From contig OW028584.1 in the NCBI GenBank assembly GCA_932294295.1, positions 20,243,638 through 20,307,637 on the forward strand: a stretch of DNA of 64,000 nucleotides, written 5' to 3'. Below are positions 35,701 through 46,844 of this stretch, piece by piece. The notes under the pieces are model-generated. The model saw nothing but the letters and a program-made list of their open reading frames with translations. It was not told the origin of the DNA and made no database searches. The stretch's first letter is position 1; every line of letters starts with the position of its first letter. A program made the position numbers and the translations under genes. This DNA is from Alitta virens. Lineage: Eukaryota > Annelida > Polychaeta > Phyllodocida > Nereididae.

Positions 35701-37728
35701 CTACCATTACTAGGTTAACGAGCTTACTCCCTGGGACCAGTGAGTGAGACAAATTAAGTTATATAGGCTGATGGATTTTTTAGTTATTAAAATAATGTTT
35801 GAGATAGAAGCCAAAAAAATTGGCCAAAACTTTATAGTGCATAGTACCCCCTTGATAATTTATGAAACTATGAAATCTGGGGAATATTTTAAGATTTGGA
35901 CAGAAGTTGGAGCAACCTGTATCCAACTTCATATTGGTTTGTTTCCATGAAAACTGACCTTTTATTCTGAAATATATAGGAATTAAAATTTGAAATTCCT
36001 GTATAGTTATTATCTTACCAATATTCGATTTAATGTATAAAATATGACCTTTAGGTGGCTGTCTTTTGTATAAACAGTAACTAATGCAGAATTATGCAAA
36101 TTGACTCCTTGTATTTTGCCATATAAGGGCATATGAGTGGTAATATTGGCTGTTATGACATAAATAAATGGAACAGCCAACAGGGCGCTTCAGTATGGTT
36201 AGGACGCTTTGCTTGCCATGGTAATTTCTGCAACAGTTTAGTAACCAAAGCACCTCAACCAGGATTTTAAGTTAAGCCATCAAATGGTGATTTTCAACGT
36301 GTTTCTAAATTAAAGCTATAAAAATACAAAGTTAAAAGAAACTTTTACTCTAAAAAGTATTGACATAAATATGAAAGATGCTCAAAACTAATGTTTCCAA
36401 AAAAAAACTTTTTTTTTTCAAGTGGAAGGCACTCTATCAAAACATGGTCCTGTGTTTTTAACTAATGATTTTATTAATTCACTCTCTGTTTTAAAACACC
36501 ATCATATTGTGTACTGTAGTTACAGAATAGTGTTTGCTTTCTTTCCTTTTTGTTTTTTTATTTACTATGACTAGAAAAGGGTGGGGGCCTAGCTCAGTGG
36601 TAGAGCGCTGGGCTTCCAACCACTGGGTCCCAGGTTCAATTCCCGGTAAGTGGGGTGGGTGATTAGGGGTTTACATCCTGTATTTCTGCACCTGATGGGC
36701 TCATAAGGACAGGCAGAGACCATGGCAATGAGATGAAGGATGAAACAGCCATTCAACTTAGGCTCGACCGGGAATCAAACCCAGGACCCAGCAGTTGGAA
36801 GCCCAGAGCGCTACCTCTGAGCTAGGCCCCCACCTTCAATTCCCGGTAAAGCCTATGTTGGATGGCTGTTTCATCCTTCCTCTCATAGCCATGGTCCCTA
36901 CCTGTCCTAATTAGCCCATCAGGTGCAGGAATGCGTAAAGCCCTAATCCACTGCCAGCACCACTATGAATAGAAAAGAAACATTATTATTTTTATTTAGT
37001 TTATTGGAAGATTACGTCATAGTATTTTTCAGCAAAGATGAGGTGTTTCAATAATATTTTTGTGTCTTGGACAGGATCATCAGAATAGAATTACAAACAA
37101 AAAATCCTATGTATAAATATACGCAATCCCATTTAAAAATGTATATACATCTTTTTATATCCTTTTTGATATATATATATATTTTTTCCTGTTTAGGTCA
37201 CAGCAAGTGCAGCATTTGATTGGTTCAAGACTGATGCCGAATATAGCTACATGGCTACTATATCAGAATCAACTACTTGGGACTATGAAATTGACAGGAT
37301 TTATGAAAAGAATGTAAGTCATGCATAATGTTTCAAAATCATAATATATACTTATTGTAATTGATACTACCTCACCTACTAGCACTTGGCTAGGCAGCAG
37401 CTGCTCTTTAGCTCAACTGATAGAGGTGTTGTAATGTTGTCACACTCGATTATGGTACGTCATGTGACAGCACCTCCATTAGAGGCTTCCCTCTGGAAAT
37501 TCCATTGGGATAAGAGACAACAAAATCACTTACTAGAAATTCAACATTTTACGTTATATAATGTTCATACAGGTGACACCTGGAGAAACCTCCATCACTT
37601 GGCAATGGGTTTTTGAAGCTTCTCGTCTTGGTGAAACTTTGTACTTCAAGAGCAGCCTGCTGGCAGACACCAACGACGTCTTCACGCCACCAGTTATAAC
37701 TCCAAACATTTACCCAAGTAACGTTTAA
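32710..37728 (+). CDS. Aerolysin-like beta pore-forming-type protein, copy A
   Basis: Five exons: 32710-32951, 33055-33303, 35400-35574, 37197-37313, 37573-37728; phases 2, 2, 0, 0; 312 residues. A hydrophobic N-terminal ~20 residues reads as a signal peptide. Exons 1-2 (~160 residues) form a beta-rich, lectin-like region with paired F-x-Q-x-E-G-H and G-x-V-x-x-Q-P motifs. Exons 3-5 show long amphipathic Ser/Thr-alternating strands, a G-R-W-E-x-L-F-G-V-I motif and a final P-G-x-x-x-I-T-W-Q-W, the pattern seen at the end of the aerolysin-type module. Known relatives are secreted pore formers or lectin-linked defence proteins. Assignment is by pattern, not search; a non-lytic lectin is possible. 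All exons look intact. ATAAAA-type signals follow at ~37743. Paralogue of the gene at 46845-52371. Confidence 0.75.
33529..33768 (-). mobile_element. LINE family L2x 3' end, 5'-truncated
   Basis: 240 bp flanked by a 10-bp duplication TCATATAGGT (33519-33528, 33769-33778). The tail side reads (GT)n then 'gatttgtgttttacgcctca'. A second copy of the same family lies at 45594-45830. It sits in intron 2 of gene A. Confidence 0.8.
34340..34790. repeat. Dispersed repeat with 'tgtagcacctcat...ctctaggtgctttacag'
   Basis: Preceded by (ATA)n. The 'atttatgtagcacctcat' and 'aggtgctttacag' words are typical of a repeat common in marine animal genomes. Not coding; in intron 2 of gene A. Confidence 0.4.
36580..36961 (+). 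repeat. SINE split by a second SINE
   Basis: Plus-oriented SINE with duplication ACTATGACTAGAAAAG / ACTATGAATAGAAAAG at 36564-36579 and 36962-36977. A minus-oriented full SINE occupies 36650-36834 and is flanked by a perfect 15-bp duplication TTCAATTCCCGGTAA (36635-36649, 36835-36849), which is the B box of the host SINE. In intron 3 of gene A. Confidence 0.92.
36650..36834 (-). repeat. Nested SINE in the B box of another SINE
   Basis: 185 bp, complete head, body and tail; see the host at 36580-36961 for boundaries. Confidence 0.92.
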
Positions 37729-38761
37729 GGCAATTATTGAACTGGAAATAAAAATACACTGTGAAAACTGAGTTTGTGTTGATGTCTTCAAGTGAACTGA
37801 AAACTGTTATTAATTTGTACAACCAGTCTTCATTACTCTTCATCAGTCCAATCAGACTTGGGCATTCTGAAACTCAGATGGTTTGGTTATTGACAGTTGA
37901 TATAGAAATTTTAGCGATTGACACTGCACATGTAGTGCCGCAGAAGTTTTGGATGATGAGGTCATGACGGGTCATCCTTCAGTGAAAGGGCCATATAGTG
38001 TACAGATGAATACTAGTTATAGGAAGAGAACACTACAAGTCTTTACCTATGAATGAGGAAGTTTTCGCCATAGTTTGGCAAGCTTTGAAGCAACAGAAAG
38101 TATGTCATGTAGGTCAAAGTCAAGTAATCCGTCGCACATGGGGTTGTAGCAGACTGTCTCTGTTCCGCACCCTTGAGGGTGCTGAGGGTCCCTAGAAACT
38201 CATTATGAACAACTCACCAGACCTCGTGCACAACTAACCCAGCCACTTTGACCTATAGTCATTGATTCAAAGCTGCTTTATATATAATTCGAGGACGTCA
38301 AAAATGCAGTAATTATGATATTATATGCTCTCCACAAAGCAATCTAGAGTGGTGAACTTCAACCTATTTTATGCGGTTTGCATTGCATTGCATGGGCGAA
38401 GTGATAAAGTAAATATAGTTCACTTCAGTTTTTGTAGTCTGCAAGCTATTGCTATAGCTCGCAAAATAATTAAGCAGTCTACTTGTGGACAGTGCTGCAA
38501 AAGGAAAGCATTCTTTGGTCCATGTGCCATATGGCATTTTAGATCTGACTGACAAATGTTGGCATGCACATGTCTGGTTATGATTCTCCTCTCTCCCCCC
38601 TCATCAATCAACCCTCGAATGTGGCAAGAACTTGCCTTAGAGGGCTGCACTTCCCATATCTATCTATCTATCGATCTATCTACCTGTCTATCACCAAGCA
38701 GCTTTAGGGTATTTTCCAGGTCAAGTTCAACAACATCCACACGAATTAATCACTAGTAGGG

Positions 38762-38951
38762 TGGGTGGGTGGGTGATTAAGGCTTTACGTCTTGTATTTC
38801 TGCACCAGTTGGGCTAATTAGGACAGGCAGGGACCATGGCAATGAGACGAAGGATGAAACAGCCAACCAACTTAGGCTTGACCGGGAATCGAACCCGGGA
38901 CCCAGCGGTTGGAAGCCCAGAGCGCTACCACTGAGCTAGGCCCCCCACCCC
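38762..38951 (-). repeat. SINE family 1, full length
   Basis: 13-bp duplication ATCACTAGTAGGG at 38749-38761 and 38952-38964; (GGGT)n tail. Confidence 0.92.
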
Positions 38952-39112
38952 ATCACTAGTAGGGTTCCTGATCTGCACCTAGGTCTTCATTATGAGAGCT
39001 TGAACTTGCTTCACTCAGTTCTTGATCTTTAGAGCTAGGATGAGCCTATAGTGATTAAGGATCACCAGAAGAAGCATAATCTGGTGCCATTTCAACATTC
39101 GGAAGAGAGGGG

Positions 39113-39308
39113 CAGGGGGGTGGGTGGGTGGGTGATTAGGGCTTTACGTCCTGTATTTCTGCACCAATTGGGCTAATTAGGACAGGTAGAGACCATGGCA
39201 ATGCGACAAAGGATGAAACAGCCATCCAACTTAGGCTCGACCGGTAATCGAACCCAGGACCCAGCGGTTGGAAGCCCAGAGCGCTACCTCTGAGCTAGGC
39301 CTCCGCCC
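39113..39308 (-). repeat. SINE family 1, full length
   Basis: 10-bp duplication AAGAGAGGGG at 39103-39112 and 39309-39318. Confidence 0.88.
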
Positions 39309-39659
39309 AAGAGAGGGGGGGGGGACCAGAGTCAGTAGCAGCTACAACCCCGTGTGTGGATGCACTTTGACTTTGATCACAAGGGTTTACCTTAGAATAC
39401 TTGAATTGTGAGTTCAGCTTAGGTTACTGGAACCATAGACTGTTCTCCTAATCTGTGCACCTAGGGAAAGGTTATATTTTGGGTTGCCTTTTACCGTTGA
39501 ACTTCTTTCTCAAGTATCCACCTCGGCAACTACAGTCAAAGGCTTGGTGGGCCTGACCACAATTAATGCTACAAGGTGTTTGTTTACATGGGTGTTCCCT
39601 GAAATGGAGATATTCTGTTGAACCACATTTGGCGCAGGTCTCAATTTTTTAACATATAT

Positions 39660-40589
39660 GGGTCATTCCACAGAAACAGTGCACCCACCTCCTCCCGTAC
39701 CTCAACTATCAAATGTGATTACGACATGCAAAATTGTTCTAATAATATTAAATGTGGTATGAGGTATAAATACACACTAAGAAAATTTGGTAGGAGTCTG
39801 TCATAACTGATATTTTGGCTCTATAGGCTGTAAAAGGCAGCAAAAAGGCAAGTACCACACCTCATTTTATATATCTCTTTACCCTGCTCAATGAATGTAA
39901 GTTAAAAATCACTTATGATATTCACATTATTATAATCAGGAGAAGTTGAATTTTCAACTAGCCAAGAAAATTTTCAAATATTTGCAGTTCCAGTAAAATT
40001 TACCCATATGTTAAAGTTTGTCCACAGAAATCAATGTCATTCCCTAACATAGTATTATAATGCTGCTAGATTTAAAAAAAATTGTTAGGTTTGTGCACTT
40101 TTTAAGAGATGAAAGCACTGATATGGGGGACGTCTGCTTATCTTACACATTTCAATTATTATTTCTTGATATTTAAAATAAAAAAGTTCTTTTTGGCAGG
40201 GGGTGACTTTTATGCATGACATTCCTGTTACCAAGTTTATAAGGAAACTATTCATCACAGAAAATTGCTTCAAAGCAATACGGAAAGTACTTCTTTATTA
40301 AAAAATAGAATGGAAACTTTGGTAATATTATCTGCATTTCCTTTTCAGATATTGCATGAAGTTCACTAAATGTTAATCCTGTTACTGTCCTTCCGGTTAC
40401 CGTTGTCTCTGACCTTACAGGTCACATGACCAACCAATTTAAATATAAAAGATGAAAAATGTTTTGTTGTCATGCTGCAACACTGAAATGTATGAAAATG
40501 CATAATTTTGATGGATTTTTGTAAGTTTGAAAATTTAATTTTTTTTGCACTTGAAATGCCAAAAGTGCACTGTTTCTGTGGAATGGCCC
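39660..40589. mobile_element. 930-bp TIR element (GGGTCATTCCACAG ends)
   Basis: Left end GGGTCATTCCACAGAAACAG continues to GTGCAC; right end is its inverted copy with one mismatch (GGGCC for GGGTC). ATAT flanks both sides (39656-39659, 40590-40593), a possible 4-bp duplication. No transposase frame inside, so non-autonomous. Superfamily not determined. Confidence 0.85.
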
Positions 40590-40716
40590 ATATAGGGCAC
40601 ATACGGCCAAAGCACCAGTTGGCATAAAAAACAGCATCTGGGGTTTGCACAGTTAGACTTAGGCTTGATTGTACACCTAGTCTTTGGATCCTATGTCGAG
40701 GGATACCAGACAATAT

Positions 40717-40950
40717 GTGTGTGTGTGTGAGTTATTGTTTAACGCCTCATCAGCACCTGAGTGGGCTATGTAGAGGCTCTCTAGGTTAAGATTGATTATC
40801 TATATTTGGTAGTAGAAACCAGAAGCATATAAAAAATCAATATTTGTCTGGGTTGGATATCTAGTAAAGAGATGTTGTAAGGTATTAGCTTGAAACAGAG
40901 GTCTTCTAATGCGTTGTAAGTGGGTGCAATCTAATAAAATATGTTTGATT
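40717..40950 (-). mobile_element. LINE family L1x (RNase H type) 3' end
   Basis: 14-bp duplication ATACCAGACAATAT (40703-40716, 40951-40964). The sequence equals the last part of the RNase H LINE at 53881-54995 with few changes, so this is a 5'-truncated copy of that family. Confidence 0.9.
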
Positions 40951-41107
40951 ATACCAGACAATATAATTGGACTGAATCTTCATACAAATATCAACCAAAT
41001 AATGCTGTTGAAATCTGGAACTGCACATACACCTTTTGGGTAAAATGTGTAATCAGTCTTATATATTAATTGATGATTAGAAGTCATACTCATACATCGC
41101 AAAGAGT

Positions 41108-43584
41108 AAAGCCCCGTTCCCACATAGCCGAGTTACTCGTAGTCAACTCGTAGTATTACGTAACACGCCTCTCGGGCCCAACTCTTACTAAACTCTGCGA
41201 TTACTCCTCGCACTCGAGAGATGCTCGGCAAGAAACTCCTGAGTCTCGTAGCGAACTCGTGAGATTTGGAGCCAAGTTTGCCGAGTCTCCCGAGTATGCC
41301 GTGCTGCACGGCACACTCGGCGGATTTTCAGGAGTTTCAAAATCTTGGTCATGTCTCGCCGAGTTACTCCTCGAACTCGCCGAGTTACTCCTCGAACTCG
41401 CCGAGTTACTCCTCGAACTCGCCGAGTTACTCCTCGAACTCGGCGAGTTACTCGGCGCTAATTTCGTATTACACTCGGGGGGGGGGGGATGTTCAGGAGT
41501 GCGAGGAGTTACTCGGCGAGTTGTAGGAGTAACTCACCGAGTTGTAGGAGTAACTCGCCGAGTAACTCGTCGAGTTCTACCTTTAGTACATACATCATCA
41601 GCGTAGGGGATCGTATATAATATAAAAGGCCGCTGCTCCTATAATATTAGTCCGATTTTCGTCAAATAAAGATTGTTTTGTAGTATAATTCATAGTGACT
41701 CCATAGGTATTTTCGGTTTAACAATAGACCAAATATTAAGCGAGATATTCGTCTGAGAAGGCGGTTGTCTGGCGGCGGCTGCTGCTCCATTTATATTATT
41801 CCGATTTTCGTCAAATAAATATTGTTTTGTAGTATAATTCATAGTGACTCCATAGGTATTTTCGGATTGAAAATAGACCAAATATTAAGCGAGATATTCG
41901 TCTGAGAATGTAGCTAGGTTGGCGGAGGCAAACAGTGGTGCTCTCGCAGACGTCCGCGCCCGGACTGTATCAATGCAGGTAAGGCTGAGCGCTAATTTAA
42001 AAGACTGCTGCTCCCCTAATATAAGTCCGATTCTCGTCAAATAGGACTGCATTTTAGTATAGTTCACACTGATTCCATACGTGTTTTCGGATCGAAAATA
42101 TACCAAATATTAAGCGAGATATTCGTCTGAGAAGGCGGTTGTCTGGCGGCGGCTGCTGCTCCATTTATATTATTCCGATTTTCGTCAAATAAATATTGAA
42201 TTATAGTCGAGTTCATACTTATTCCACACAGATTTTCAGATTGAAAATAGACCAAATATTAAGCGAGATATTCGTCGGAGAAGGCAGGTAGTCTGGCGGC
42301 GGCAAGGTGCTCTGTGTATGGCCCTGACTTGAATGGTGTAGTCAATATTTTTGACCATTTTATATACATTGTTTGGATGAGCTTTATTGCAATTCATTTC
42401 TACTCATTCTGCCAACTGCCATGACTGTTATGTCAATTGCTATTAGCATTTTGAATGATACAAAGAATGGGTGTAGAGCATACAGCAAATTCAATACATG
42501 TGTCAATTGCCTAATTGCCTAAATTGGGGTTCTTTGACCTGTCATTTCATGGTTTGTTCAAAGATGACACAGTAATTGCTATTAGCATTTTGAATGATAC
42601 AAAGAATTGGTGTAGAGCATACAGCAAATTCAATACATGTGTCAATTGCCTAATTGCCTAAATTGGGGTTCTTTGACCTGTCATTTCATGGTTTGTTCAA
42701 AGATGACACAGTAATATGACATTGTCTTGATTGTCATTCACAATTACAAAAATATGTAATTGCTTTCATTAATTAAAAGCAATATATTTAATTGTAATTA
42801 CCAGGCAATGATTATATTTGTATAACTTTCTTATCTTTTTGTGTTAATTTGAATCTTATTGTGATATTATGATCAGTATAAATTTGTGTATATTTTGTAA
42901 AATTTAAATCTAATATTGATATTGTAATTAGTATTTGTGATTTGATCTGTGATTTTATTTGCTATATTTAATTTACTTATACTGGTGCTCCCTGAAGCGT
43001 CCGCGCCCAGACTGTATTAATGCAGAAAGCTGAGCGCTTCTTTAAAAAGCTACTGCTCCATTAATATTAGTCTGATTTTCGTCAAATAAAGATTGTTTTG
43101 TAGTATAATTCATAGTGACTCCATAGGTTTTTTCGGATCGAAAAAAGACCAAATATTAAGCGAGATATTCATCTGAGAATGCAGGTAGGCTGGCGTCGGC
43201 CTATCATTCGATGGGTGACTCGTCGCTGTCGTAGACACCTTGCTTCACCCGGCGAGTTACTCCTGGTACTCGGCGAGTTACTCCTGGTACTCGGCGAGTT
43301 ACTCCTGGTACTCGGCGATTTACTCCTCTAACTCGCCGACACTCTCCTCGAGATCGTTCACTAATTGGCTGCAACTCGGCGAGTCACTCCTGGTACTCGG
43401 AGAGTCGCTCGCTGAACCCGCCGAGTAACTCGGTGAGTAATTCGGCGAGTAATTCGGCGAGTCACTCCTGGTCACTTTTTCCGCAAAAATTCGTCGCCAA
43501 CTCCTCGAATTTTGGGTGTTACGTAATTTTTGTTATTACTACGAGTTGACTACGAGTAACTCGGCTATGTGGGAACGGGGCTTT
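41108..43584. mobile_element. Large inverted-repeat element E1 with 21-bp subterminal repeats
   Basis: Ends are a ~48-bp perfect inverted repeat beginning AAAGCCCCGTTCCCACATAG. Flanks are TA-type but the exact duplication is ambiguous (TA or TWA). Next to each end are 21-bp tandem repeats: GCCGAGTTACTCCTCGAACTC-like at 41357-41440 (written here in parts: GCCGAGTTACTCC + TCGAACTC) and GGCGAGTTACTCC + TGGTACTC at 43249-43320. The middle holds four blocks with 'ccgattttcgtcaaataa' (41650-42290, again near 43075) and a 141-bp tandem duplication (about 42434-42715). No long open frame. Related element: 55528-58254. Confidence 0.88.
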
Positions 43585-44089
43585 AGCATAAATAAAGAAG
43601 TTTTTCCATTTGTTTTAACATAAATTTTATGGTAAAAAAGAGCATAAAAGTAAAATGAATAACACATAATTCAATGAGACCTGGAAAAGTAACAGTTGTT
43701 CATATGGTTTAATATTTTTTGTTTTTTTCCAGATAAGGAAAAAAAAGAAGAAATCAAGTATTAAATATAGCTTTGCCATTTGGTTATCATATAAATTTTC
43801 TCACAACTTTTTTTACTTGCTCATTTAGCATAAGTCAACTACTGATTTTATCCCTGCAAGAAATGTACATGTCCTAAAGCATACTTGTTGGGCTGTACTG
43901 TGCATATAACTGAAAATGCTAATGCACTGTTTGGAGTTCAGTCAATTAGTGTGATGATTATTCAGCAAGACTTGCTACCAGATGCAGATGTAATGATAAG
44001 GTGCTAGTCAAACCTGGCAGTCTACTCCAGGTTACACGGCTACACAAGTGGAGTAATTATTTCATCAAGTAAATTTAACACTTACTGTC

Positions 44090-44395
44090 AGTTGAGCAGT
44101 CTAGTGGTAAGATGCTCACCTGCTCTTCTGAAGGACCCAAGATCAATCCTGGGCTTGGGCACCCTTCATGAGCAACTTTCCAGCTGGATGTTGTTCAAAG
44201 AGACATTAAATTGGCTGTCCTTTGTACTCATTACCTATGCTGAGGCAAGCAAAAGAGCCCACCCATGAGGTACATGTGTAACATAGGTGGACCCCCCCCC
44301 CCCTTACCTCATCCATAAACCCTCATTAGCACTTGTCTAAGAGGGCTACACTTATCTATCTATCTATCTATCTACCTACCTACCTTTCTCTATGT
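44090..44395 (+). repeat. Third tRNA-related SINE family with (CTAT)n tail
   Basis: tRNA-like head near 44100 ('cagtctagtggtaagatgc', B-box-like 'aagatcaatcctg'), body with 'tgctgaggcaagcaaaag', then 'gagggctacacttatctatc' and CTAT repeats. The tail matches 38585-38700. Confidence 0.65.
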
Positions 44396-45403
44396 ACCTT
44401 CTTTTACTCCAATTATATGACTGATGTCACTTGGTACTGCAACTTAATTGGAACAGAACTGCAGGAAAAAAATACAGGAATCAACCTGGCTGGCATACGC
44501 ACTTAATATGTTGAACTGAAGATTGAAACCAACAAGACGATAAGCAAGATTTCTCATTTTCAACATGAAAAAGTAAGAATTTAATACAGGTCATCAGTTA
44601 CTGAAAATTTTCCATTGCATTATGTCAAAGCATAGGGTTTCATTTCTAGATCCTCTGAATTACTAGGCCAAGGTAAAGTCAATCAAAGAATTAGCATCTT
44701 TGTCTCCTCTAAAGTCAGGTGACTCTCTGGCCAATGAGAGGCCTTCTCCTGGGCTGTTGAGTGTTTCCCAGTCTCCGTGGAGTGCCCTACCTTACTATGT
44801 ATTATTCAATGAACAAAATTGACAGCTGATTATGACGCATGTGGTCAGATGCACATAGTCAGCTTATGTGACAATCTTCCAGATGCAGAAGTAATAATGA
44901 ACAAGAACACATTATGAAACCTATTTCAGATAACTTCTTTGTTGTATTCCAGGGTCCTTATTCTATTATCTAATATTTAATGTGAATCCACAGCTGTGTT
45001 GTAGATTGTTTTTTTATTATTATCAAATAATATGCGTAACATACCTGCAATGTTAAATATTTTGAATATTATAAAATTCCTATATTTCGTAACATATTTT
45101 TTAGGATAATGCCTAATAATTTACTTGTATACAGTGTAATGCATTGTGTTTATGCTGGTCCTTAAACTACTTTACCTGAAACCTACCTTACTGGATTAAG
45201 CTACTGAGTTAGAAGTTTCACCAGATACGTCATAGACCACATTCAGGCAATTTATGGTCAAAGAATATTTGTCTAGCTCAAATGGCCTTAAAGTAGAAAA
45301 GAAGTCCTTAATTCTTTGCATTTCTAGGTATATTTTCAGCTACCAAATCAACTGTTTACATATCACATATGATTTGGTAGATTGTTTGGTCATGCTCAGC
45401 AGT

Positions 45404-45510
45404 GTGTGAGTGTGTGAGCTATTGTTTAACGCCTCATCAGCCCCTGAGTGGGCTATGTAGAGGCTCTCTAGGTTAAGATTATTAGTAGAAACCAGAAGCA
45501 TATAAAAAAT
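45404..45510 (-). mobile_element. LINE family L1x 3' end, short
   Basis: 107 bp with 14-bp duplication TCATGCTCAGCAGT (45390-45403, 45511-45524). Confidence 0.9.
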
Positions 45511-45593
45511 TCATGCTCAGCAGTAGTGCATTCTGTAAATGCTATTGAGATCAAGAGCTAACTGCAGCAAATTCAATCTCTGATGATGAAGAG

Positions 45594-45830
45594 TGTGTGT
45601 GTTTGTGTTTTACGCCTCTTCAGCACCTGTTGGGCTATGTAGAGGCTCGAATGGTTAAGGATATTCAAACTTGGTTCACAATTATATTATCACAATAGGT
45701 AATATAGATTGGTTTCTTGAAAAATTGTAAGATACTATTAGCAGGATATGATTCAGAGAATTTGTCAATATAATGATCTTCGTCTTAGCTGTTAATTGTT
45801 ACATTCTAATAAACATTATTGAACCTGAGA
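45594..45830 (-). mobile_element. LINE family L2x 3' end, second copy
   Basis: Same order of blocks as 33529-33768 ('ttttacgcctcttcagcacc', 'gctcgaatggttaaggata', 'gatcttcgtctta'). Confidence 0.75.
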
Positions 45831-46844
45831 TGTTTTTATTAAGGAGCAGTATCTTGCACTATTGACACTCACCCTACCTGACATGCTTTCTGTTGCTTCA
45901 AAGCTTACTAAACTGCGGAGAAAACTCCCTCATTTATAGATACAAGACTGGGATGTTCTCTTTTTATGTCTAGTATTCTATGCACTAGCTATTCATACTT
46001 CATATTCATACCATAGCCAGATGTAATGACCTTACAAGTTAAAATGTTAAGTTCAACTACCCTTCACCCTTATACTCTGTTCATTTAGTGTTGAGACATG
46101 GTGATGCTTTTTATGGAAAAGAGATGACAGGAAATGGGCACATTCACTTTAAATTCTATTTTAGTTTGGAATGGTTTGGTCATTACTCTACAACACTAAT
46201 AACCATTCCACCTGAGTGACATTATTGCTGATCATGTGCAGGGAAATATATTATGTATAAGTGGATGCCATGGCCGGCCTTGCAGATAAGATGTTGGACT
46301 TGTACGCAAGGTCATGGATTCAAACCCAGCCATGGCATGCAGGAACTGAGTAGATCCTCCTTCAAAACACTGCTCCACTCCCCCAGGTTAAATGGGTACT
46401 TGGCTATATGCAGTGATGGTGAATGTAGAGCGCTTAGCCCCGGCAGGTAATTCTGTGTAATGGGCTGTATACTCCCTAGGAGGTTGAGAAAGTCTCATGC
46501 TTGAACAAGCTTGCCAAGGGTGTTGCCAAAGTTGATAGAGTACATGTGTCATAGATAGATAGATACTGAAAGTTATTGTCACCATGTTACACATCTTACC
46601 ACAAGACCACCCAGCTGTCATGTAATTGAAGACTCTAAACCCGCATACATTAAATTTACATTTTAAATACTTGCAGGTCACCTCAGTTTCGGTCGACTGC
46701 TAGCTTACCCTTGCAAATAATTAACAGAGTGGTGTAAGCAGTCAGCATCAAGACAGATAATACAGTACAATACAAGTAATAAACAAAGGCAGTGGATATA
46801 CATTTCATCATTTTCATTTATTTGTCATACTTTTGACAACAAGC

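Larger units (their letters stand above)
37729..46844. other. Nine-kb gap between convergent paralogues, made of repeats
   Basis: No exon seen. Contents in order: repeat relatives at 37985-38115 and 38190-38500, SINE-3 tail 38585-38700, SINEs 38762-38951 and 39113-39308, TIR element 39660-40589, LINE end 40717-40950, large TIR element 41108-43584, SINE-3 44090-44395, LINE ends 45404-45510 and 45594-45830, inverted R5 copy 45845-46075, second-family SINE 46258-46545. Confidence 0.75.

Noticed and set aside
41259..41606. Open frames rich in L-L-E-L-A-E over the E1 end
   Set aside because: The 21-bp repeat is a multiple of three, so frames stay open; palindromic DNA motifs explain the pattern.
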